Below, in pieces: positions 32,547-40,363 of a DNA stretch of 64,000 nucleotides. Position 1 is the stretch's first letter; each line of letters opens with the position of its first letter. The notes under the pieces are model-generated. The model was not told the origin of the DNA and ran no database searches. It saw only the letters and a list, made by a program, of their open reading frames with translations. The position numbers and the translations under genes were made by a program. Source of the stretch: Deltaproteobacteria bacterium (GTDB lineage Bacteria > Desulfobacterota > BSN033 > UBA1163); the NCBI GenBank assembly GCA_016875195.1, contig VGRY01000011.1, forward strand, positions 1 to 64,000, read 5' to 3'.

Positions 32547-34289
32547 ATGAAAAAGCAGTCTCTTCTTCATATAGTTCTATTCCTTTTTCTCCTCCTTTCA
32601 CTCTTGGGTGGATGCGCTGGCAAGGGGAAGGATGTCAAGACGACCCAAGGGGATCCGGAGATCCTTTACCGTCAGGGACTGGAACGGTTCAATAAGAGAG
32701 ACTATTCTGAAGCCTTGAAGGTATTTGAACAGATTAAATCTAACTTTCCGGATAGCCCGCCCTATACACACTGGGCTGAAGTGAAGGTGGGGGATTGCCA
32801 CTACTTTAAGAAGGATTATGTGGAGGCTATTGCGGCCTATGAAGAGTTCAAGAAGACCCGACCCACGCATGAGGATATCCCTTATGTCCAATTTCAGATC
32901 GGCATGTCTCACTTTCAGCAGATGCGCACACTTGACCGTGACCAGACTCCCACGAAGAAAGCCCTCTCCAACTTCGAATATGTAGTCGCCAATTTCCCTT
33001 CCAGCCTTTTTACTGAAAAGGCCGCGGAAAAGATTGAGGTCTGCAAGAACCGGTTGGCTGACCATGAATTCTATATTGGAAATTTCTATTATAAGCAGGG
33101 GAAATATCAGGCAGCCGCGCTCCGACTGGCAGGGCGAGTGGAGAAGTTCCCAAAGAGAACCGATGAGGATAAAGCTCTTTATCTTTTAGGAAAGAGCTAT
33201 CTTGAACTCGATCAATGGGAGAAGGCGAGAGATGCTTTCACCCGGGTTGTCAACGAATATCCGAAGAGTTCCCATTACCGGGAGTCCAAATCGATCCTGG
33301 ACCAGGGCAAAAAGGAGAAGGCGGTTGTTCGTAAAGCTAAAGCCAAAGAATCAAGAAAAAAGGCGGATGTAACCGAAAGGGAGTCTGAAAAAATTGCGCT
33401 GGCTAAATTCGACGAAGAGAAGAGACAGCCAGTTCCATATAAGGAAGAGGGGGGTAAGATGAAAAGGGAAGAGAAGAAACCAGTTTCCCTTCCCGCTGAA
33501 ACCAAACCTACTCAACCTGCAACCTCTGTTGAAGAAGCCAAAGTAGTTTCTCCACCTCTGATCCGGTATGAAGAAGAAAAGAGGCAACCCATAGCCCCTC
33601 AAACGCCCCCTCCGAAGGAAGAGTTGAAAGTGGAGGTAAAACCCGAGGATGAGAAGCGGATGGCAGCACTGCCACCTCATCCTTCAGCTCCAGAGGCAAG
33701 GGATAGCCCGAAAGAAAAAGAGGGACTCAGTGAAGAACCCCCAAAGCAGAAAGAGGCAGAAAAGGTAAGAGAGAAGGCGAAGAAGATAGCAGCGTTACCT
33801 CCCCCTTCTACGGAGGAGAAGGAGGTTGCGAAAAAGGAGGTTCCAGCAGAACCTAAGGAAATCAAATTGGGGGATACGAGCGAGCCCATTGATATCACTT
33901 CGGACAAAGTAGAGGCTTTTTCAAAAGAGAACCTGATTATCTTCAGGGGAAACGTGATGGCCCGTCAAAAGGACATCGTCATCTATTCTGATTCTTTAGA
34001 AGCGTTTATCTTAAGCGATGGCAAAGGGATTGAGAAAGTCGTGGCCGGAGGAAATGTGAAGATTCAGCAAGGGGTTCGGGTCGCTAATTGTCAGAAAGCA
34101 ATCTTTTATAATCGGGATCAGAAAGTGGTTTTAACTGGGAATCCGAAGGTGTTGGAGGGCGACAATTTAGTCTCCGGAGAGGAGATTATTTTTGATATTG
34201 CTAAGAATCGTGTAGAGGTAAAAGGAGGGCCGGGAGGAAGGGGAAAAGTGAGGGTTCTTCCTGGAACGGAATTAGAAAAGTTGAAATGA
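32547..34289 (+). CDS. BamD-like lipoprotein fused to an LptA/OstA-like domain
   Basis: The signal peptide ends in a lipobox (LLSLLGGC, Cys23), so the protein is lipid-anchored. Residues about 35-255 are BamD/YfiO-type tetratricopeptide repeats (ALKVFEQIKSNFPDSP, LGKSYLELDQWEKARDAF, VVNEYPKSSHY). A roughly 190-residue Lys/Glu/Pro-rich linker follows. Residues about 440-575 read as an OstA/LptA beta-jellyroll (PIDITSDKVEAFSKENLIIF, GNVMARQKDIVIYSD, VVAGGNVKI). BamD works in beta-barrel assembly and LptA bridges lipopolysaccharide to the outer membrane; one chain would tie both together. No frame break is visible at the joins. Standard BamD and LptA are each less than half this length. Confidence 0.8.
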   Translation: MKKQSLLHIVLFLFLLLSLLGGCAGKGKDVKTTQGDPEILYRQGLERFNKRDYSEALKVFEQIKSNFPDSPPYTHWAEVKVGDCHYFKKDYVEAIAAYEEFKKTRPTHEDIPYVQFQIGMSHFQQMRTLDRDQTPTKKALSNFEYVVANFPSSLFTEKAAEKIEVCKNRLADHEFYIGNFYYKQGKYQAAALRLAGRVEKFPKRTDEDKALYLLGKSYLELDQWEKARDAFTRVVNEYPKSSHYRESKSILDQGKKEKAVVRKAKAKESRKKADVTERESEKIALAKFDEEKRQPVPYKEEGGKMKREEKKPVSLPAETKPTQPATSVEEAKVVSPPLIRYEEEKRQPIAPQTPPPKEELKVEVKPEDEKRMAALPPHPSAPEARDSPKEKEGLSEEPPKQKEAEKVREKAKKIAALPPPSTEEKEVAKKEVPAEPKEIKLGDTSEPIDITSDKVEAFSKENLIIFRGNVMARQKDIVIYSDSLEAFILSDGKGIEKVVAGGNVKIQQGVRVANCQKAIFYNRDQKVVLTGNPKVLEGDNLVSGEEIIFDIAKNRVEVKGGPGGRGKVRVLPGTELEKLK

Positions 34290-34454
34290 TAGAGTGACTC
34301 TTCGGTCTGATCTTTCTTCTTTTAATCATTCACACCTGCCAGACCTCATCTGATATTCATCAGAAATTCCAAAAAATATTAAAAAAACTTGACAAGAAAA
34401 ATTAGATGGTTTAAAGTGCCGCCGTGGGAAAAAAATCACCCCTTAAAAAGACAT

Positions 34455-34967
34455 ATGGATGCCCTCCTTAATGACAAGAAATCGGTTATAGGAGGCTTAG
34501 ACTCCTTGAGTTATTTGATTTCTGTGATCTCGGCAATTCCGAAATTGTAAAGAGAAGGAAGCGGATTTGTTGCACTTATAGATAACATAAATTGTGAGCC
34601 CCCTTCGGAAGAAGACTTAATTGGTGGTAATTTTGACAACGAATGTTGGGACTTGATCGTATCATCATCCCAGGGTCCGCAGGGACCCGCAGGGCCACAG
34701 GGACCTGCGGGCGTAAGCGGATTGGAAGTTGTTTCGGCGACGAGTGCTATGGACAGTAATCATAAGACTCAGACAGTGTCTTGCCCCGAAGGGAAGAAAG
34801 CTTTGGGCGGGGGAGGATCTATAACACTCGGCACCTCTACAGTAGCCTACGTATCGCAAAGCTATCCGACTGATACCACACCAACAGGGTAGACTGTTGT
34901 TGGCAGGTATCAAACTAGCGGGACTTTTTCAGTGACAGCCTGGGCTATCTGTGCCACTGTCGAATAA
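34455..34967 (+). pseudogene. Decayed collagen-like protein gene with two in-frame stops
   Basis: One frame runs from ATG 34455 to TAA 34965 and is broken by TAA 34548 and TAG 34890. The middle reads SQGPQGPAGPQGPAG (collagen-type Gly-x-y repeats). After the TAG the frame continues TVVGRYQTSGTFSVTAW. The TAG sits where a Trp (TGG) would fit PTGWTV. The early TAA makes this a dead gene, not recoding of TAG. The ORF track lists only the 34653-34892 piece. Intact relatives are surface or tail-fibre-like proteins. Confidence 0.65.
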
Positions 34968-35016
34968 TGATATGAGTGTCAGTAATACGGAAAACAACAG
35001 TGCAACAGCTCTTGAC

Positions 35017-35051
35017 GAGCGGCGTGGCGATTTGCCCCGCCGCTCTTTTTT
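35017..35051 (+). terminator. Rho-independent terminator
   Basis: GAGCGGCG and CGCCGCTC form an 8-bp G/C-rich stem followed by six T residues, 50 nt after the collagen-like pseudogene. Confidence 0.8.
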
Positions 35052-35107
35052 ATAGCGGATGACACGAATCTATAGTGAACGACTTTAATAAATTGACATC
35101 CATCATG

Positions 35108-35180
35108 TGTCATTGCGAACGAAGTGAAGGTCGATGCGACCCACGTTCCCCGCATCATGTGCGGGGTCCTCGCAATGACT
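35108..35180. repeat. CATTGCGAACG / CGCAATGAC palindrome
   Basis: TCATTGCGAACGAAGTGAAGG on the left and CCTCGCAATGAC on the right bracket an inner CCCCGCATCATGTGCGGGG hairpin. It is related to 6886-7010. Confidence 0.7.
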
Positions 35181-35232
35181 ACTTTTCAAAGTCGATCACT
35201 ATAACGAATAGAACGAATGGAGGATGTTAATA

Positions 35233-36219
35233 ATGGATCGGATCTTCAGCGGGATTCAACCCTCGGGCGAAATTCATATCGGCAATTATGTGGGAGCCAT
35301 CCGCAACTGGGTCCAATTGACCAACCGGTATGATTGCATCTATTGTGTTGTGGACTATCATGCAATTACCATCGAATACGATGTGGAAATGATGCAACGG
35401 AGAATACTCGACACAGCCACTATTCTTGCAGCCTGCGGATTGACTCCGGATAAATGCATGGTTTTTGTTCAGTCCCATGTGCCCGAGCATACCGAACTGG
35501 CCTGGATCTTTAACTGCGTGACCCCGATCGGAGAATTGGAGAGAATGACCCAGTTCAAGGAGAAATCGAAACAGCACCGGCAGAATATCAACATGGGTCT
35601 TCTGGACTATCCCGTGCTTCAGGCGGCGGATATCCTCATCTATAAGGCGGGTTATGTCCCGGTCGGAGAGGACCAGACCCAGCACGTGGAACTCTCGAGA
35701 GAGGTTGCACGAAAATTCAATGCTCGCTATGGGGAAACCTTTCCAGAGCCCCAGGTCCTTCTCTCAACCGCACCAAGGATTGCGGGAACCGATGGGAACG
35801 CAAAGATGTCCAAATCGATGAATAATGCCATTGGACTGCTTGAGCCTCCGGAAGTGATCTGGGAGAAGTTGAGAACCGCCGCAACCTGTGAGCACCGGCA
35901 GCGCCGAAGCGACCCCGGCCATCCGGAACACTGCAATATCTTCACCATGCATACGGCATTTTCAAAACCCGATCAGATTGCTTTTGTCGATCATAATTGT
36001 AGGACCGCCGGGTTTGGATGCATCGAGTGCAAAGAAATCCTCCATAAGAATATGGTTGAGGAACTAAGTCCGATTCAGGCACGCGTCCGGGAGATGAACA
36101 AGAAACCGGAATATATTATTGATGTCTTGAAATCCGGAGCCTCTCGCTGTAAGGCCATTGCCGAAAAAGTGATGGACGAGGTTCGAACAAAAATCGGCAT
36201 CAAATCCGAATGGTTGTAA
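35233..36219 (+). CDS. trpS: Tryptophanyl-tRNA synthetase
   Basis: TrpRS charges tRNA-Trp. The class I signatures are present: HIGH as IHIGNY in SGIQPSGEIHIGNYVGA, and KMSKS as NAKMSKSMNNAI. VGEDQTQHVELSRE is the Trp-binding loop. Length is 328 residues, normal for the family. GGAGG (35219-35223) lies 9 nt before ATG 35233, so the upstream in-frame ATG 35224 is unlikely. The cysteine-bearing insert (NCRTAGFGCIECK) is common in bacterial TrpRS. Confidence 0.93.
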   Translation: MDRIFSGIQPSGEIHIGNYVGAIRNWVQLTNRYDCIYCVVDYHAITIEYDVEMMQRRILDTATILAACGLTPDKCMVFVQSHVPEHTELAWIFNCVTPIGELERMTQFKEKSKQHRQNINMGLLDYPVLQAADILIYKAGYVPVGEDQTQHVELSREVARKFNARYGETFPEPQVLLSTAPRIAGTDGNAKMSKSMNNAIGLLEPPEVIWEKLRTAATCEHRQRRSDPGHPEHCNIFTMHTAFSKPDQIAFVDHNCRTAGFGCIECKEILHKNMVEELSPIQARVREMNKKPEYIIDVLKSGASRCKAIAEKVMDEVRTKIGIKSEWL

Positions 36220-36304
36220 GAAATCGGGGACGAGTTCCTATTCCCAAAGGTTCCAATTGATTTGGTGTGTCAAAAGTGTTACATTAAGTTTGGAGGTAAA
36301 ACTT

Positions 36305-36529
36305 ATGCCTGTGAAAAATCCTCGGATTAATGTCGTGCTGGAAAAGCCGCTCTACCATACCATTGAACAACTGGCAAACAGGGATGGGATCTCCCTCTCA
36401 TTAAAGGTACGCGACCTTGTGAAAGAGGCGCTGGAGATTGAAGAGGATATAGCGCTTTCTGCGTTCGCAGAGAAAAGAGAACGGACATTCACCAAAACAA
36501 AGTCATTAAAGCACCATGAGGTTTGGTAA
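36305..36529 (+). CDS. Antitoxin, ribbon-helix-helix type
   Basis: A 74-residue protein whose N-terminal strand and helices (PRINVVLEKPLYHTIEQLANR, DGISLSLKVRDLVKEALEIE) fit a MetJ/Arc-type DNA-binding antitoxin. TTGGAGGTAAAACTT supplies the RBS for ATG 36305; the track's 36257 start has none. The stop overlaps the toxin region, as in RelBE-type pairs. The C-terminus (RERTFTKTKSLKHHEVW) would wrap the toxin. Autoregulation is inferred. Confidence 0.75.
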   Translation: MPVKNPRINVVLEKPLYHTIEQLANRDGISLSLKVRDLVKEALEIEEDIALSAFAEKRERTFTKTKSLKHHEVW

Positions 36530-36531
36530 TT

Positions 36532-36807
36532 GTGCCATTCGAACTCAGATACCATCCTGATGTCAAATCCATAGACATTCCCCTCCTTGACGCAAAACTC
36601 CAAACCCGTATTAAGAATGCCGTAGAAAGGCGCTTAATGACAGCACCTCATCTCTATGGGGAACCCTTACGGAAGACACTCAATGGTTACTGGAAGTTAA
36701 GGGTTGGGGATTACCGGGTGGTTTTCAAAATTGTTGGGGAAGAGGTTTGGGTACTCGGCATCATTCGCAGAAAAAAGGTTTATAAGGAAATAGAGAAGAG
36801 GCTTTAG
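36532..36807 (+). CDS. RelE/ParE-family toxin
   Basis: The protein follows the RelE fold: helices DIPLLDAKLQTRIKNAVERRL, then the beta-sheet NGYWKLRVGDYRVVFKIV with the Arg residues usual in RelE mRNA cleavage, and WVLGIIRRKKVYKEI. GTG 36532 is preferred over TTG 36523, and either start overlaps or abuts the antitoxin stop at 36527. RelE-type toxins cut ribosome-bound mRNA while ParE types block gyrase; the sequence favours the RelE side only weakly. Confidence 0.8.
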   Translation: MPFELRYHPDVKSIDIPLLDAKLQTRIKNAVERRLMTAPHLYGEPLRKTLNGYWKLRVGDYRVVFKIVGEEVWVLGIIRRKKVYKEIEKRL

Positions 36808-36941
36808 CGTAAATGATAATAAATTAGTGATAATAAATTAGGGACGGGTTCCTATTTCAGACGATCGAATAAGATCTTCAATTTGCTCCCCCCAATTTCT
36901 TACATGGGCTGGTATTTTCCCCTGCAATATGAAAAATTAAG

Positions 36942-36971
36942 TTGACAAATATGGCTACAAGAATGTATACT
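36942..36971 (+). promoter_or_regulatory. Promoter of the MazEF-type module
   Basis: TTGACA (36942-36947), an 18-nt spacer and TATACT (36966-36971). The near-repeat TGTATACTAATATGTAAAC across the -10 could be the antitoxin operator. Confidence 0.55.
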
Positions 36972-37000
36972 AATATGTAAACTTAACGAAAGAGATTTCA

Positions 37001-37015
37001 ACTTTCTAACGGGGT
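37001..37015. repeat. Single CTTTCTAACGGGGT end of the MITE-like element
   Basis: ACTTTCTAACGGGGT matches one end of the elements at 32327 and 62777. No partner arm is near, so this is a solo end or remnant in the MazEF leader. Confidence 0.5.
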
Positions 37016-37037
37016 AAACAATAAAAGGAGTACTTTT

Positions 37038-37286
37038 ATGTCAGCTAAAACGGTGAGGATTAGAAAAGAGACACAAGATATCCTCCGGGAACTTGCAAAT
37101 CATGAAGGAAAACCGATGCAGACGATCCTTGACCTAGCCATAGAAGGATACAGAAGGCAGCGTTTCCTTCAGGGGGCAAATGCAGCTTATGCCTCCCTGA
37201 GGAGCAATCCCAAGGCATGGAAGGAAGAACTTAACGAACGCAGGGAATGGGATGCAACGATGGCCGACGGCCAAGAGGATAAATAG
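37038..37286 (+). CDS. Antitoxin of a MazF-type module
   Basis: The 82-residue protein has an N-terminal strand-helix-helix region (KTVRIRKETQDILRELANHE, MQTILDLAIEGYRRQ) of ribbon-helix-helix type and an acidic C-terminus (KEELNERREWDATMADGQED) that would cap the toxin. AGGAG lies 8 nt before ATG 37038. The toxin start is 2 nt after its stop. A consensus promoter with a possible operator lies upstream. Confidence 0.75.
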   Translation: MSAKTVRIRKETQDILRELANHEGKPMQTILDLAIEGYRRQRFLQGANAAYASLRSNPKAWKEELNERREWDATMADGQEDK

Positions 37287-37288
37287 AC

Positions 37289-37630
37289 ATGGCTGAACCC
37301 GTTCGAGGAGAAGTTTGGCTTGTAGATCTAAATCCCGTCCGTGGTCATGAACAGGCGGGGAAAAGGCCAGGGCTTATTGTCTCCGTGGATCTTTTTAATC
37401 AAGGGCCTGCCGGACTTGTCGTCATTCTTCCCATTACGACTAAAGCCAAAGGGGTTCCTTTTCATGTTGAAATCAAGGCTTCAGAAGGCGGGTTAACGCA
37501 ACAAAGCTTCATCAAATGCGAAGATATGAGGTCCATCGCCAAAGAGCGTCTTTTCAAAAGAATCGGCCATGTGTCTAATGAGGCAATGAAGGCAGTAGAA
37601 GACCGCCTCCGCATCCTCCTTAATTTGTAA
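37289..37630 (+). CDS. mazF: MazF/PemK-family toxin
   Basis: The SH3-like MazF barrel is clear: RGEVWLVDLNPVRGHEQAGKRP is the RNA-binding strand with the conserved Arg, followed by VVILPITTKAKG and SFIKCEDMRSIAKERL with the catalytic Thr/Ser region. MazF toxins cut single-stranded mRNA at short motifs. Length (113 residues) is standard. It is translationally coupled to its antitoxin. The second TA pair sits directly after the RelE pair, forming a double module behind trpS. Confidence 0.87.
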   Translation: MAEPVRGEVWLVDLNPVRGHEQAGKRPGLIVSVDLFNQGPAGLVVILPITTKAKGVPFHVEIKASEGGLTQQSFIKCEDMRSIAKERLFKRIGHVSNEAMKAVEDRLRILLNL

Positions 37631-37711
37631 TGAACGATCTTTTCCAGTGACACTTCACATATTTTTTTTCAGACAGCTAGGCTTCTTAAAAATAGGGAAG
37701 TGTCCCTAATT

Positions 37712-38917
37712 TTAGTTCTCGGCAGAAGGGATTATAATCGAGATCTTTTTTTCTGAGGATTCTCTAAGAATAATGATAATGATTTCTTTACCCCGGCCTT
37801 TTTGAACGACGGCATCGTGGATATCTTTCAGCTTGGTAATCTCTTTTCCGTCAATTGAAACAAATTGGTCTCCGGGGAGAAGGCCGGCCTTTTCCGCCGG
37901 GCTCCCGGGGATCACTCGCTCAATCAACACTCCCTTTGCTTCCTCTTTCTCCTTTAGCACCACGCCGATTCGGGGTCGTTTTTTCTCAAATGGAGAGGGG
38001 TGGGTGATCCAGAGGAAGTCGGCTAAAGGTTCTGAAACCCCCGAAAAAGAAAGGTCCTCATCGAGGTTTTTCTTCCAGGTTTTTAAAACAATGGTTTGGA
38101 AGGGAAGGGGGGTTCTACGATAAAAACGTTTTGGAATTCCAAAATCAAAAACGATGTGGCCACTCCCCGCAATCACAACCATCGTTTTCCCTGCGCCATC
38201 AGGGGATTTAAGAAATTGCGCGAGCGTTTCTGCCATGCCTTCATCCCACAGACATTGGGCTTGATAGAAATGCTTGAACTTTTCAGCAGACCCACCCTGG
38301 TGATCCCTATAGATGGTTTTGATATACGAAAGATGTTCTTTATCGGTCAGGTTGATCTCAGGAAGTTTCGTTTTGTCTTCGGGGGAAAGTTTTTCGATCC
38401 CGGTCTGGGCTACTTTTCTTACAAGATCCCTATGAACATTGAGGGCGATTACTTTCAGACGGTGATTCTTAGCCTCATCAAGGATAGATCGATAGAGTTG
38501 ATAATCCATGCTCCAGGTCTTTTCCCACTGGACCTCCTTGAGAAAATCTTCTTCGGTTAAAAGCCCATGACTCCATTTATCAAGAATCGGTTGCTGGGAC
38601 TTTTCGAACATCTCCATTCCGATGGCCACCTCTTTTCCCTTGGCCATGAGATCTTTGATGATCTTCACCTGAATCTGGTGGTGCTCGACCTGGTCGTGAG
38701 ATTCTCCAACAAAGATCACCCGTGCTCCCTGAAGGTCGTCCGAAAGCTGCTGAAAGGATATTTTTTCACCGGCAGGCAGCTTAATGATTTCCTCTGCCCC
38801 GGGCGGTGGACTGATTTCAGGGACTTTGGACACCCAGAGAGGAGAGACACGCTTCATGCAGCTAGAGGAGAAAAAGAGAAGAGAGGCAATGACTACCCAG
38901 AGGCAATGATTTTTCAT
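37712..38917 (-). CDS. ChaN-like lipoprotein with C-terminal PDZ domain
   Basis: The signal peptide ends LLFFSSSC, a lipobox. Residues about 45-285 match ChaN/DUF399: GARVIFVGESHDQVEHH, VAIGMEMFEKSQQPILD and VVIAGSGHIVFDFGIPKR. ChaN is an iron-regulated, heme-binding outer-membrane lipoprotein. Residues about 315-395 form a PDZ domain (GVLIERVIPGSPAEKAGLLPGDQFVSIDGK). The PDZ part has no protease domain attached. It converges on the MazF gene. Confidence 0.8.
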   Translation of the reverse strand: MKNHCLWVVIASLLFFSSSCMKRVSPLWVSKVPEISPPPGAEEIIKLPAGEKISFQQLSDDLQGARVIFVGESHDQVEHHQIQVKIIKDLMAKGKEVAIGMEMFEKSQQPILDKWSHGLLTEEDFLKEVQWEKTWSMDYQLYRSILDEAKNHRLKVIALNVHRDLVRKVAQTGIEKLSPEDKTKLPEINLTDKEHLSYIKTIYRDHQGGSAEKFKHFYQAQCLWDEGMAETLAQFLKSPDGAGKTMVVIAGSGHIVFDFGIPKRFYRRTPLPFQTIVLKTWKKNLDEDLSFSGVSEPLADFLWITHPSPFEKKRPRIGVVLKEKEEAKGVLIERVIPGSPAEKAGLLPGDQFVSIDGKEITKLKDIHDAVVQKGRGKEIIIIILRESSEKKISIIIPSAEN

Positions 38918-39036
38918 ATAATCAATTATAACATTCGACCTTAAGAGTCGAAAGGAGAAGGAACGATCCTTGAAACTTAAAGGAAAATTGTGATATTCAT
39001 TTAAAGAATGCTGATTTTGAAAGAGGGAAGAGACAA

Positions 39037-40071
39037 ATGAAACACGTGAAAATAGCTGTCTTCATCTTATTCATTTCTTTGATTTCTGTCGATTATGCCC
39101 CGGGCCAATCCTCGACAAAAGAATTGGAATCAGAAAAGATAGAGGCATTGCTCGAAAAAATCAAAACGCTTGAGGAATCCATTGCCCAACTTCGTTCAGA
39201 GATCGCATCCGTAGAAAAATATTTCAAAACTATTCAGGCTCGCCCACCTCTCTCTTCTTACAAGCTACCCGCAGAGATGACCCTGTGTGGGGAGAGGGTA
39301 CCCCTTCAGGATAGAACTATCTGGGAGAATCTGGACCGGGAATTTATCATCACCCTGGATAATCATGCCCAGATCCTCTTATGGATGAAGCGGGCGCGCC
39401 GTTACTTCCCCCATATCGAAAAGAGACTGAAGGAGATGAATCTTCCGGATGATCTGAAGTATGTCACGATTACGGAAAGTGCTCTCCGGCCTCATGTGGT
39501 CTCCTCCGCCGGAGCGGCTGGGATCTGGCAGTTTATCCCCTCCACGGGGGAGAAGTACGGGATGAGGAGAAGTAAAACCCTTGATGAGCGTTTCGATTTC
39601 TTTAAAGCAACAGAGGGGGCATTGGGCTATTTGAAAAGCCTTTACGAGGAGTTCGGCAGTTGGACTTTGGCCATGGCGGCCTATAATGTAGGGGAAAATC
39701 GTATCCGGAAGGAGATCGAGCTTCAGAAGACGAGGGATTATTACTATCTTGACCTGCCTATGGAGACAGAGCGATATGTCTATAAGATTGCGGTAGCGAA
39801 GATTATCCTCTCCGATCCAGGGAAGTATGGATTCTCTCTTGAAGATTCGGAGTTTTATGATCCCCTCAAGTTAGAAAGGGTCCAGATTGAACTGAAACAG
39901 CCCCTTCCCATTATGGAAGTGGCGAGGGCTATCGGATTTTATTATAAAGATCTCAAAGAGATGAACCTCCATCTCCCGGATGAGGCGATTCCTGCTGGCA
40001 TCCATTTCCTCAACCTGCCCTCCGGGACCTCCGAACGCTTCTGGAGCTTTTTCAATAACTGGAAGAAGTAG
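39037..40071 (+). CDS. Exported lytic transglycosylase (SLT/MltD-like)
   Basis: A signal peptide (FILFISLISVDYAPG) is followed by a coiled coil (about 28-65) and an SLT domain. The catalytic Glu is in YVTITESALRPHVVSS. SAGAAGIWQFIPSTGEKYG and MAAYNVGENRIRK are the family motifs, and RYVYKIAVAKIIL closes the domain. The enzyme cleaves peptidoglycan to 1,6-anhydromuropeptides in the periplasm. No LysM repeats follow, but a short C-terminal module (PLPIMEVARAIGFYYKDLKE) could be a degenerate one. Confidence 0.87.
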   Translation: MKHVKIAVFILFISLISVDYAPGQSSTKELESEKIEALLEKIKTLEESIAQLRSEIASVEKYFKTIQARPPLSSYKLPAEMTLCGERVPLQDRTIWENLDREFIITLDNHAQILLWMKRARRYFPHIEKRLKEMNLPDDLKYVTITESALRPHVVSSAGAAGIWQFIPSTGEKYGMRRSKTLDERFDFFKATEGALGYLKSLYEEFGSWTLAMAAYNVGENRIRKEIELQKTRDYYYLDLPMETERYVYKIAVAKIILSDPGKYGFSLEDSEFYDPLKLERVQIELKQPLPIMEVARAIGFYYKDLKEMNLHLPDEAIPAGIHFLNLPSGTSERFWSFFNNWKK

Positions 40072-40080
40072 CCTTTTAAT

Positions 40081-40104
40081 TTTTGTTGAAATTATTCAAC
40101 AAAA
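40081..40104. terminator. A/T-rich perfect hairpin after the transglycosylase
   Basis: TTTTGTTGAA-ATTA-TTCAACAAAA is a perfect 10-bp stem starting 10 nt after the stop codon. There is no G/C core, so it is a weak terminator at best. Confidence 0.4.
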
Positions 40105-40363
40105 GGAATATCCTTCATATTTAAAGACCGTATAGCAATCACAGGCGATGGAGGAGAGGCAGTCAGGTTCCAAAGATTTAGGATGCGGGTCTTTTATACT
40201 AAGGGAAATGGTCACCTACGTAAAATCGAATGCTTTCATGTTCTTGGCATGTTGAATTCCGAACGGTTAAAGGTTGCCGCCCTAAATCTTTTCCACCCGA
40301 CCGCCTCTCCCCCATTTCGGAAATCGGTTTTTTAATATTACAACACAACCTCTAAGAGAAGGG

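Noticed and set aside
34890-34892. TAG in the collagen-like gene as pyrrolysine
   Set aside because: A TAA also breaks the same frame, and the TAG fits a former Trp codon.
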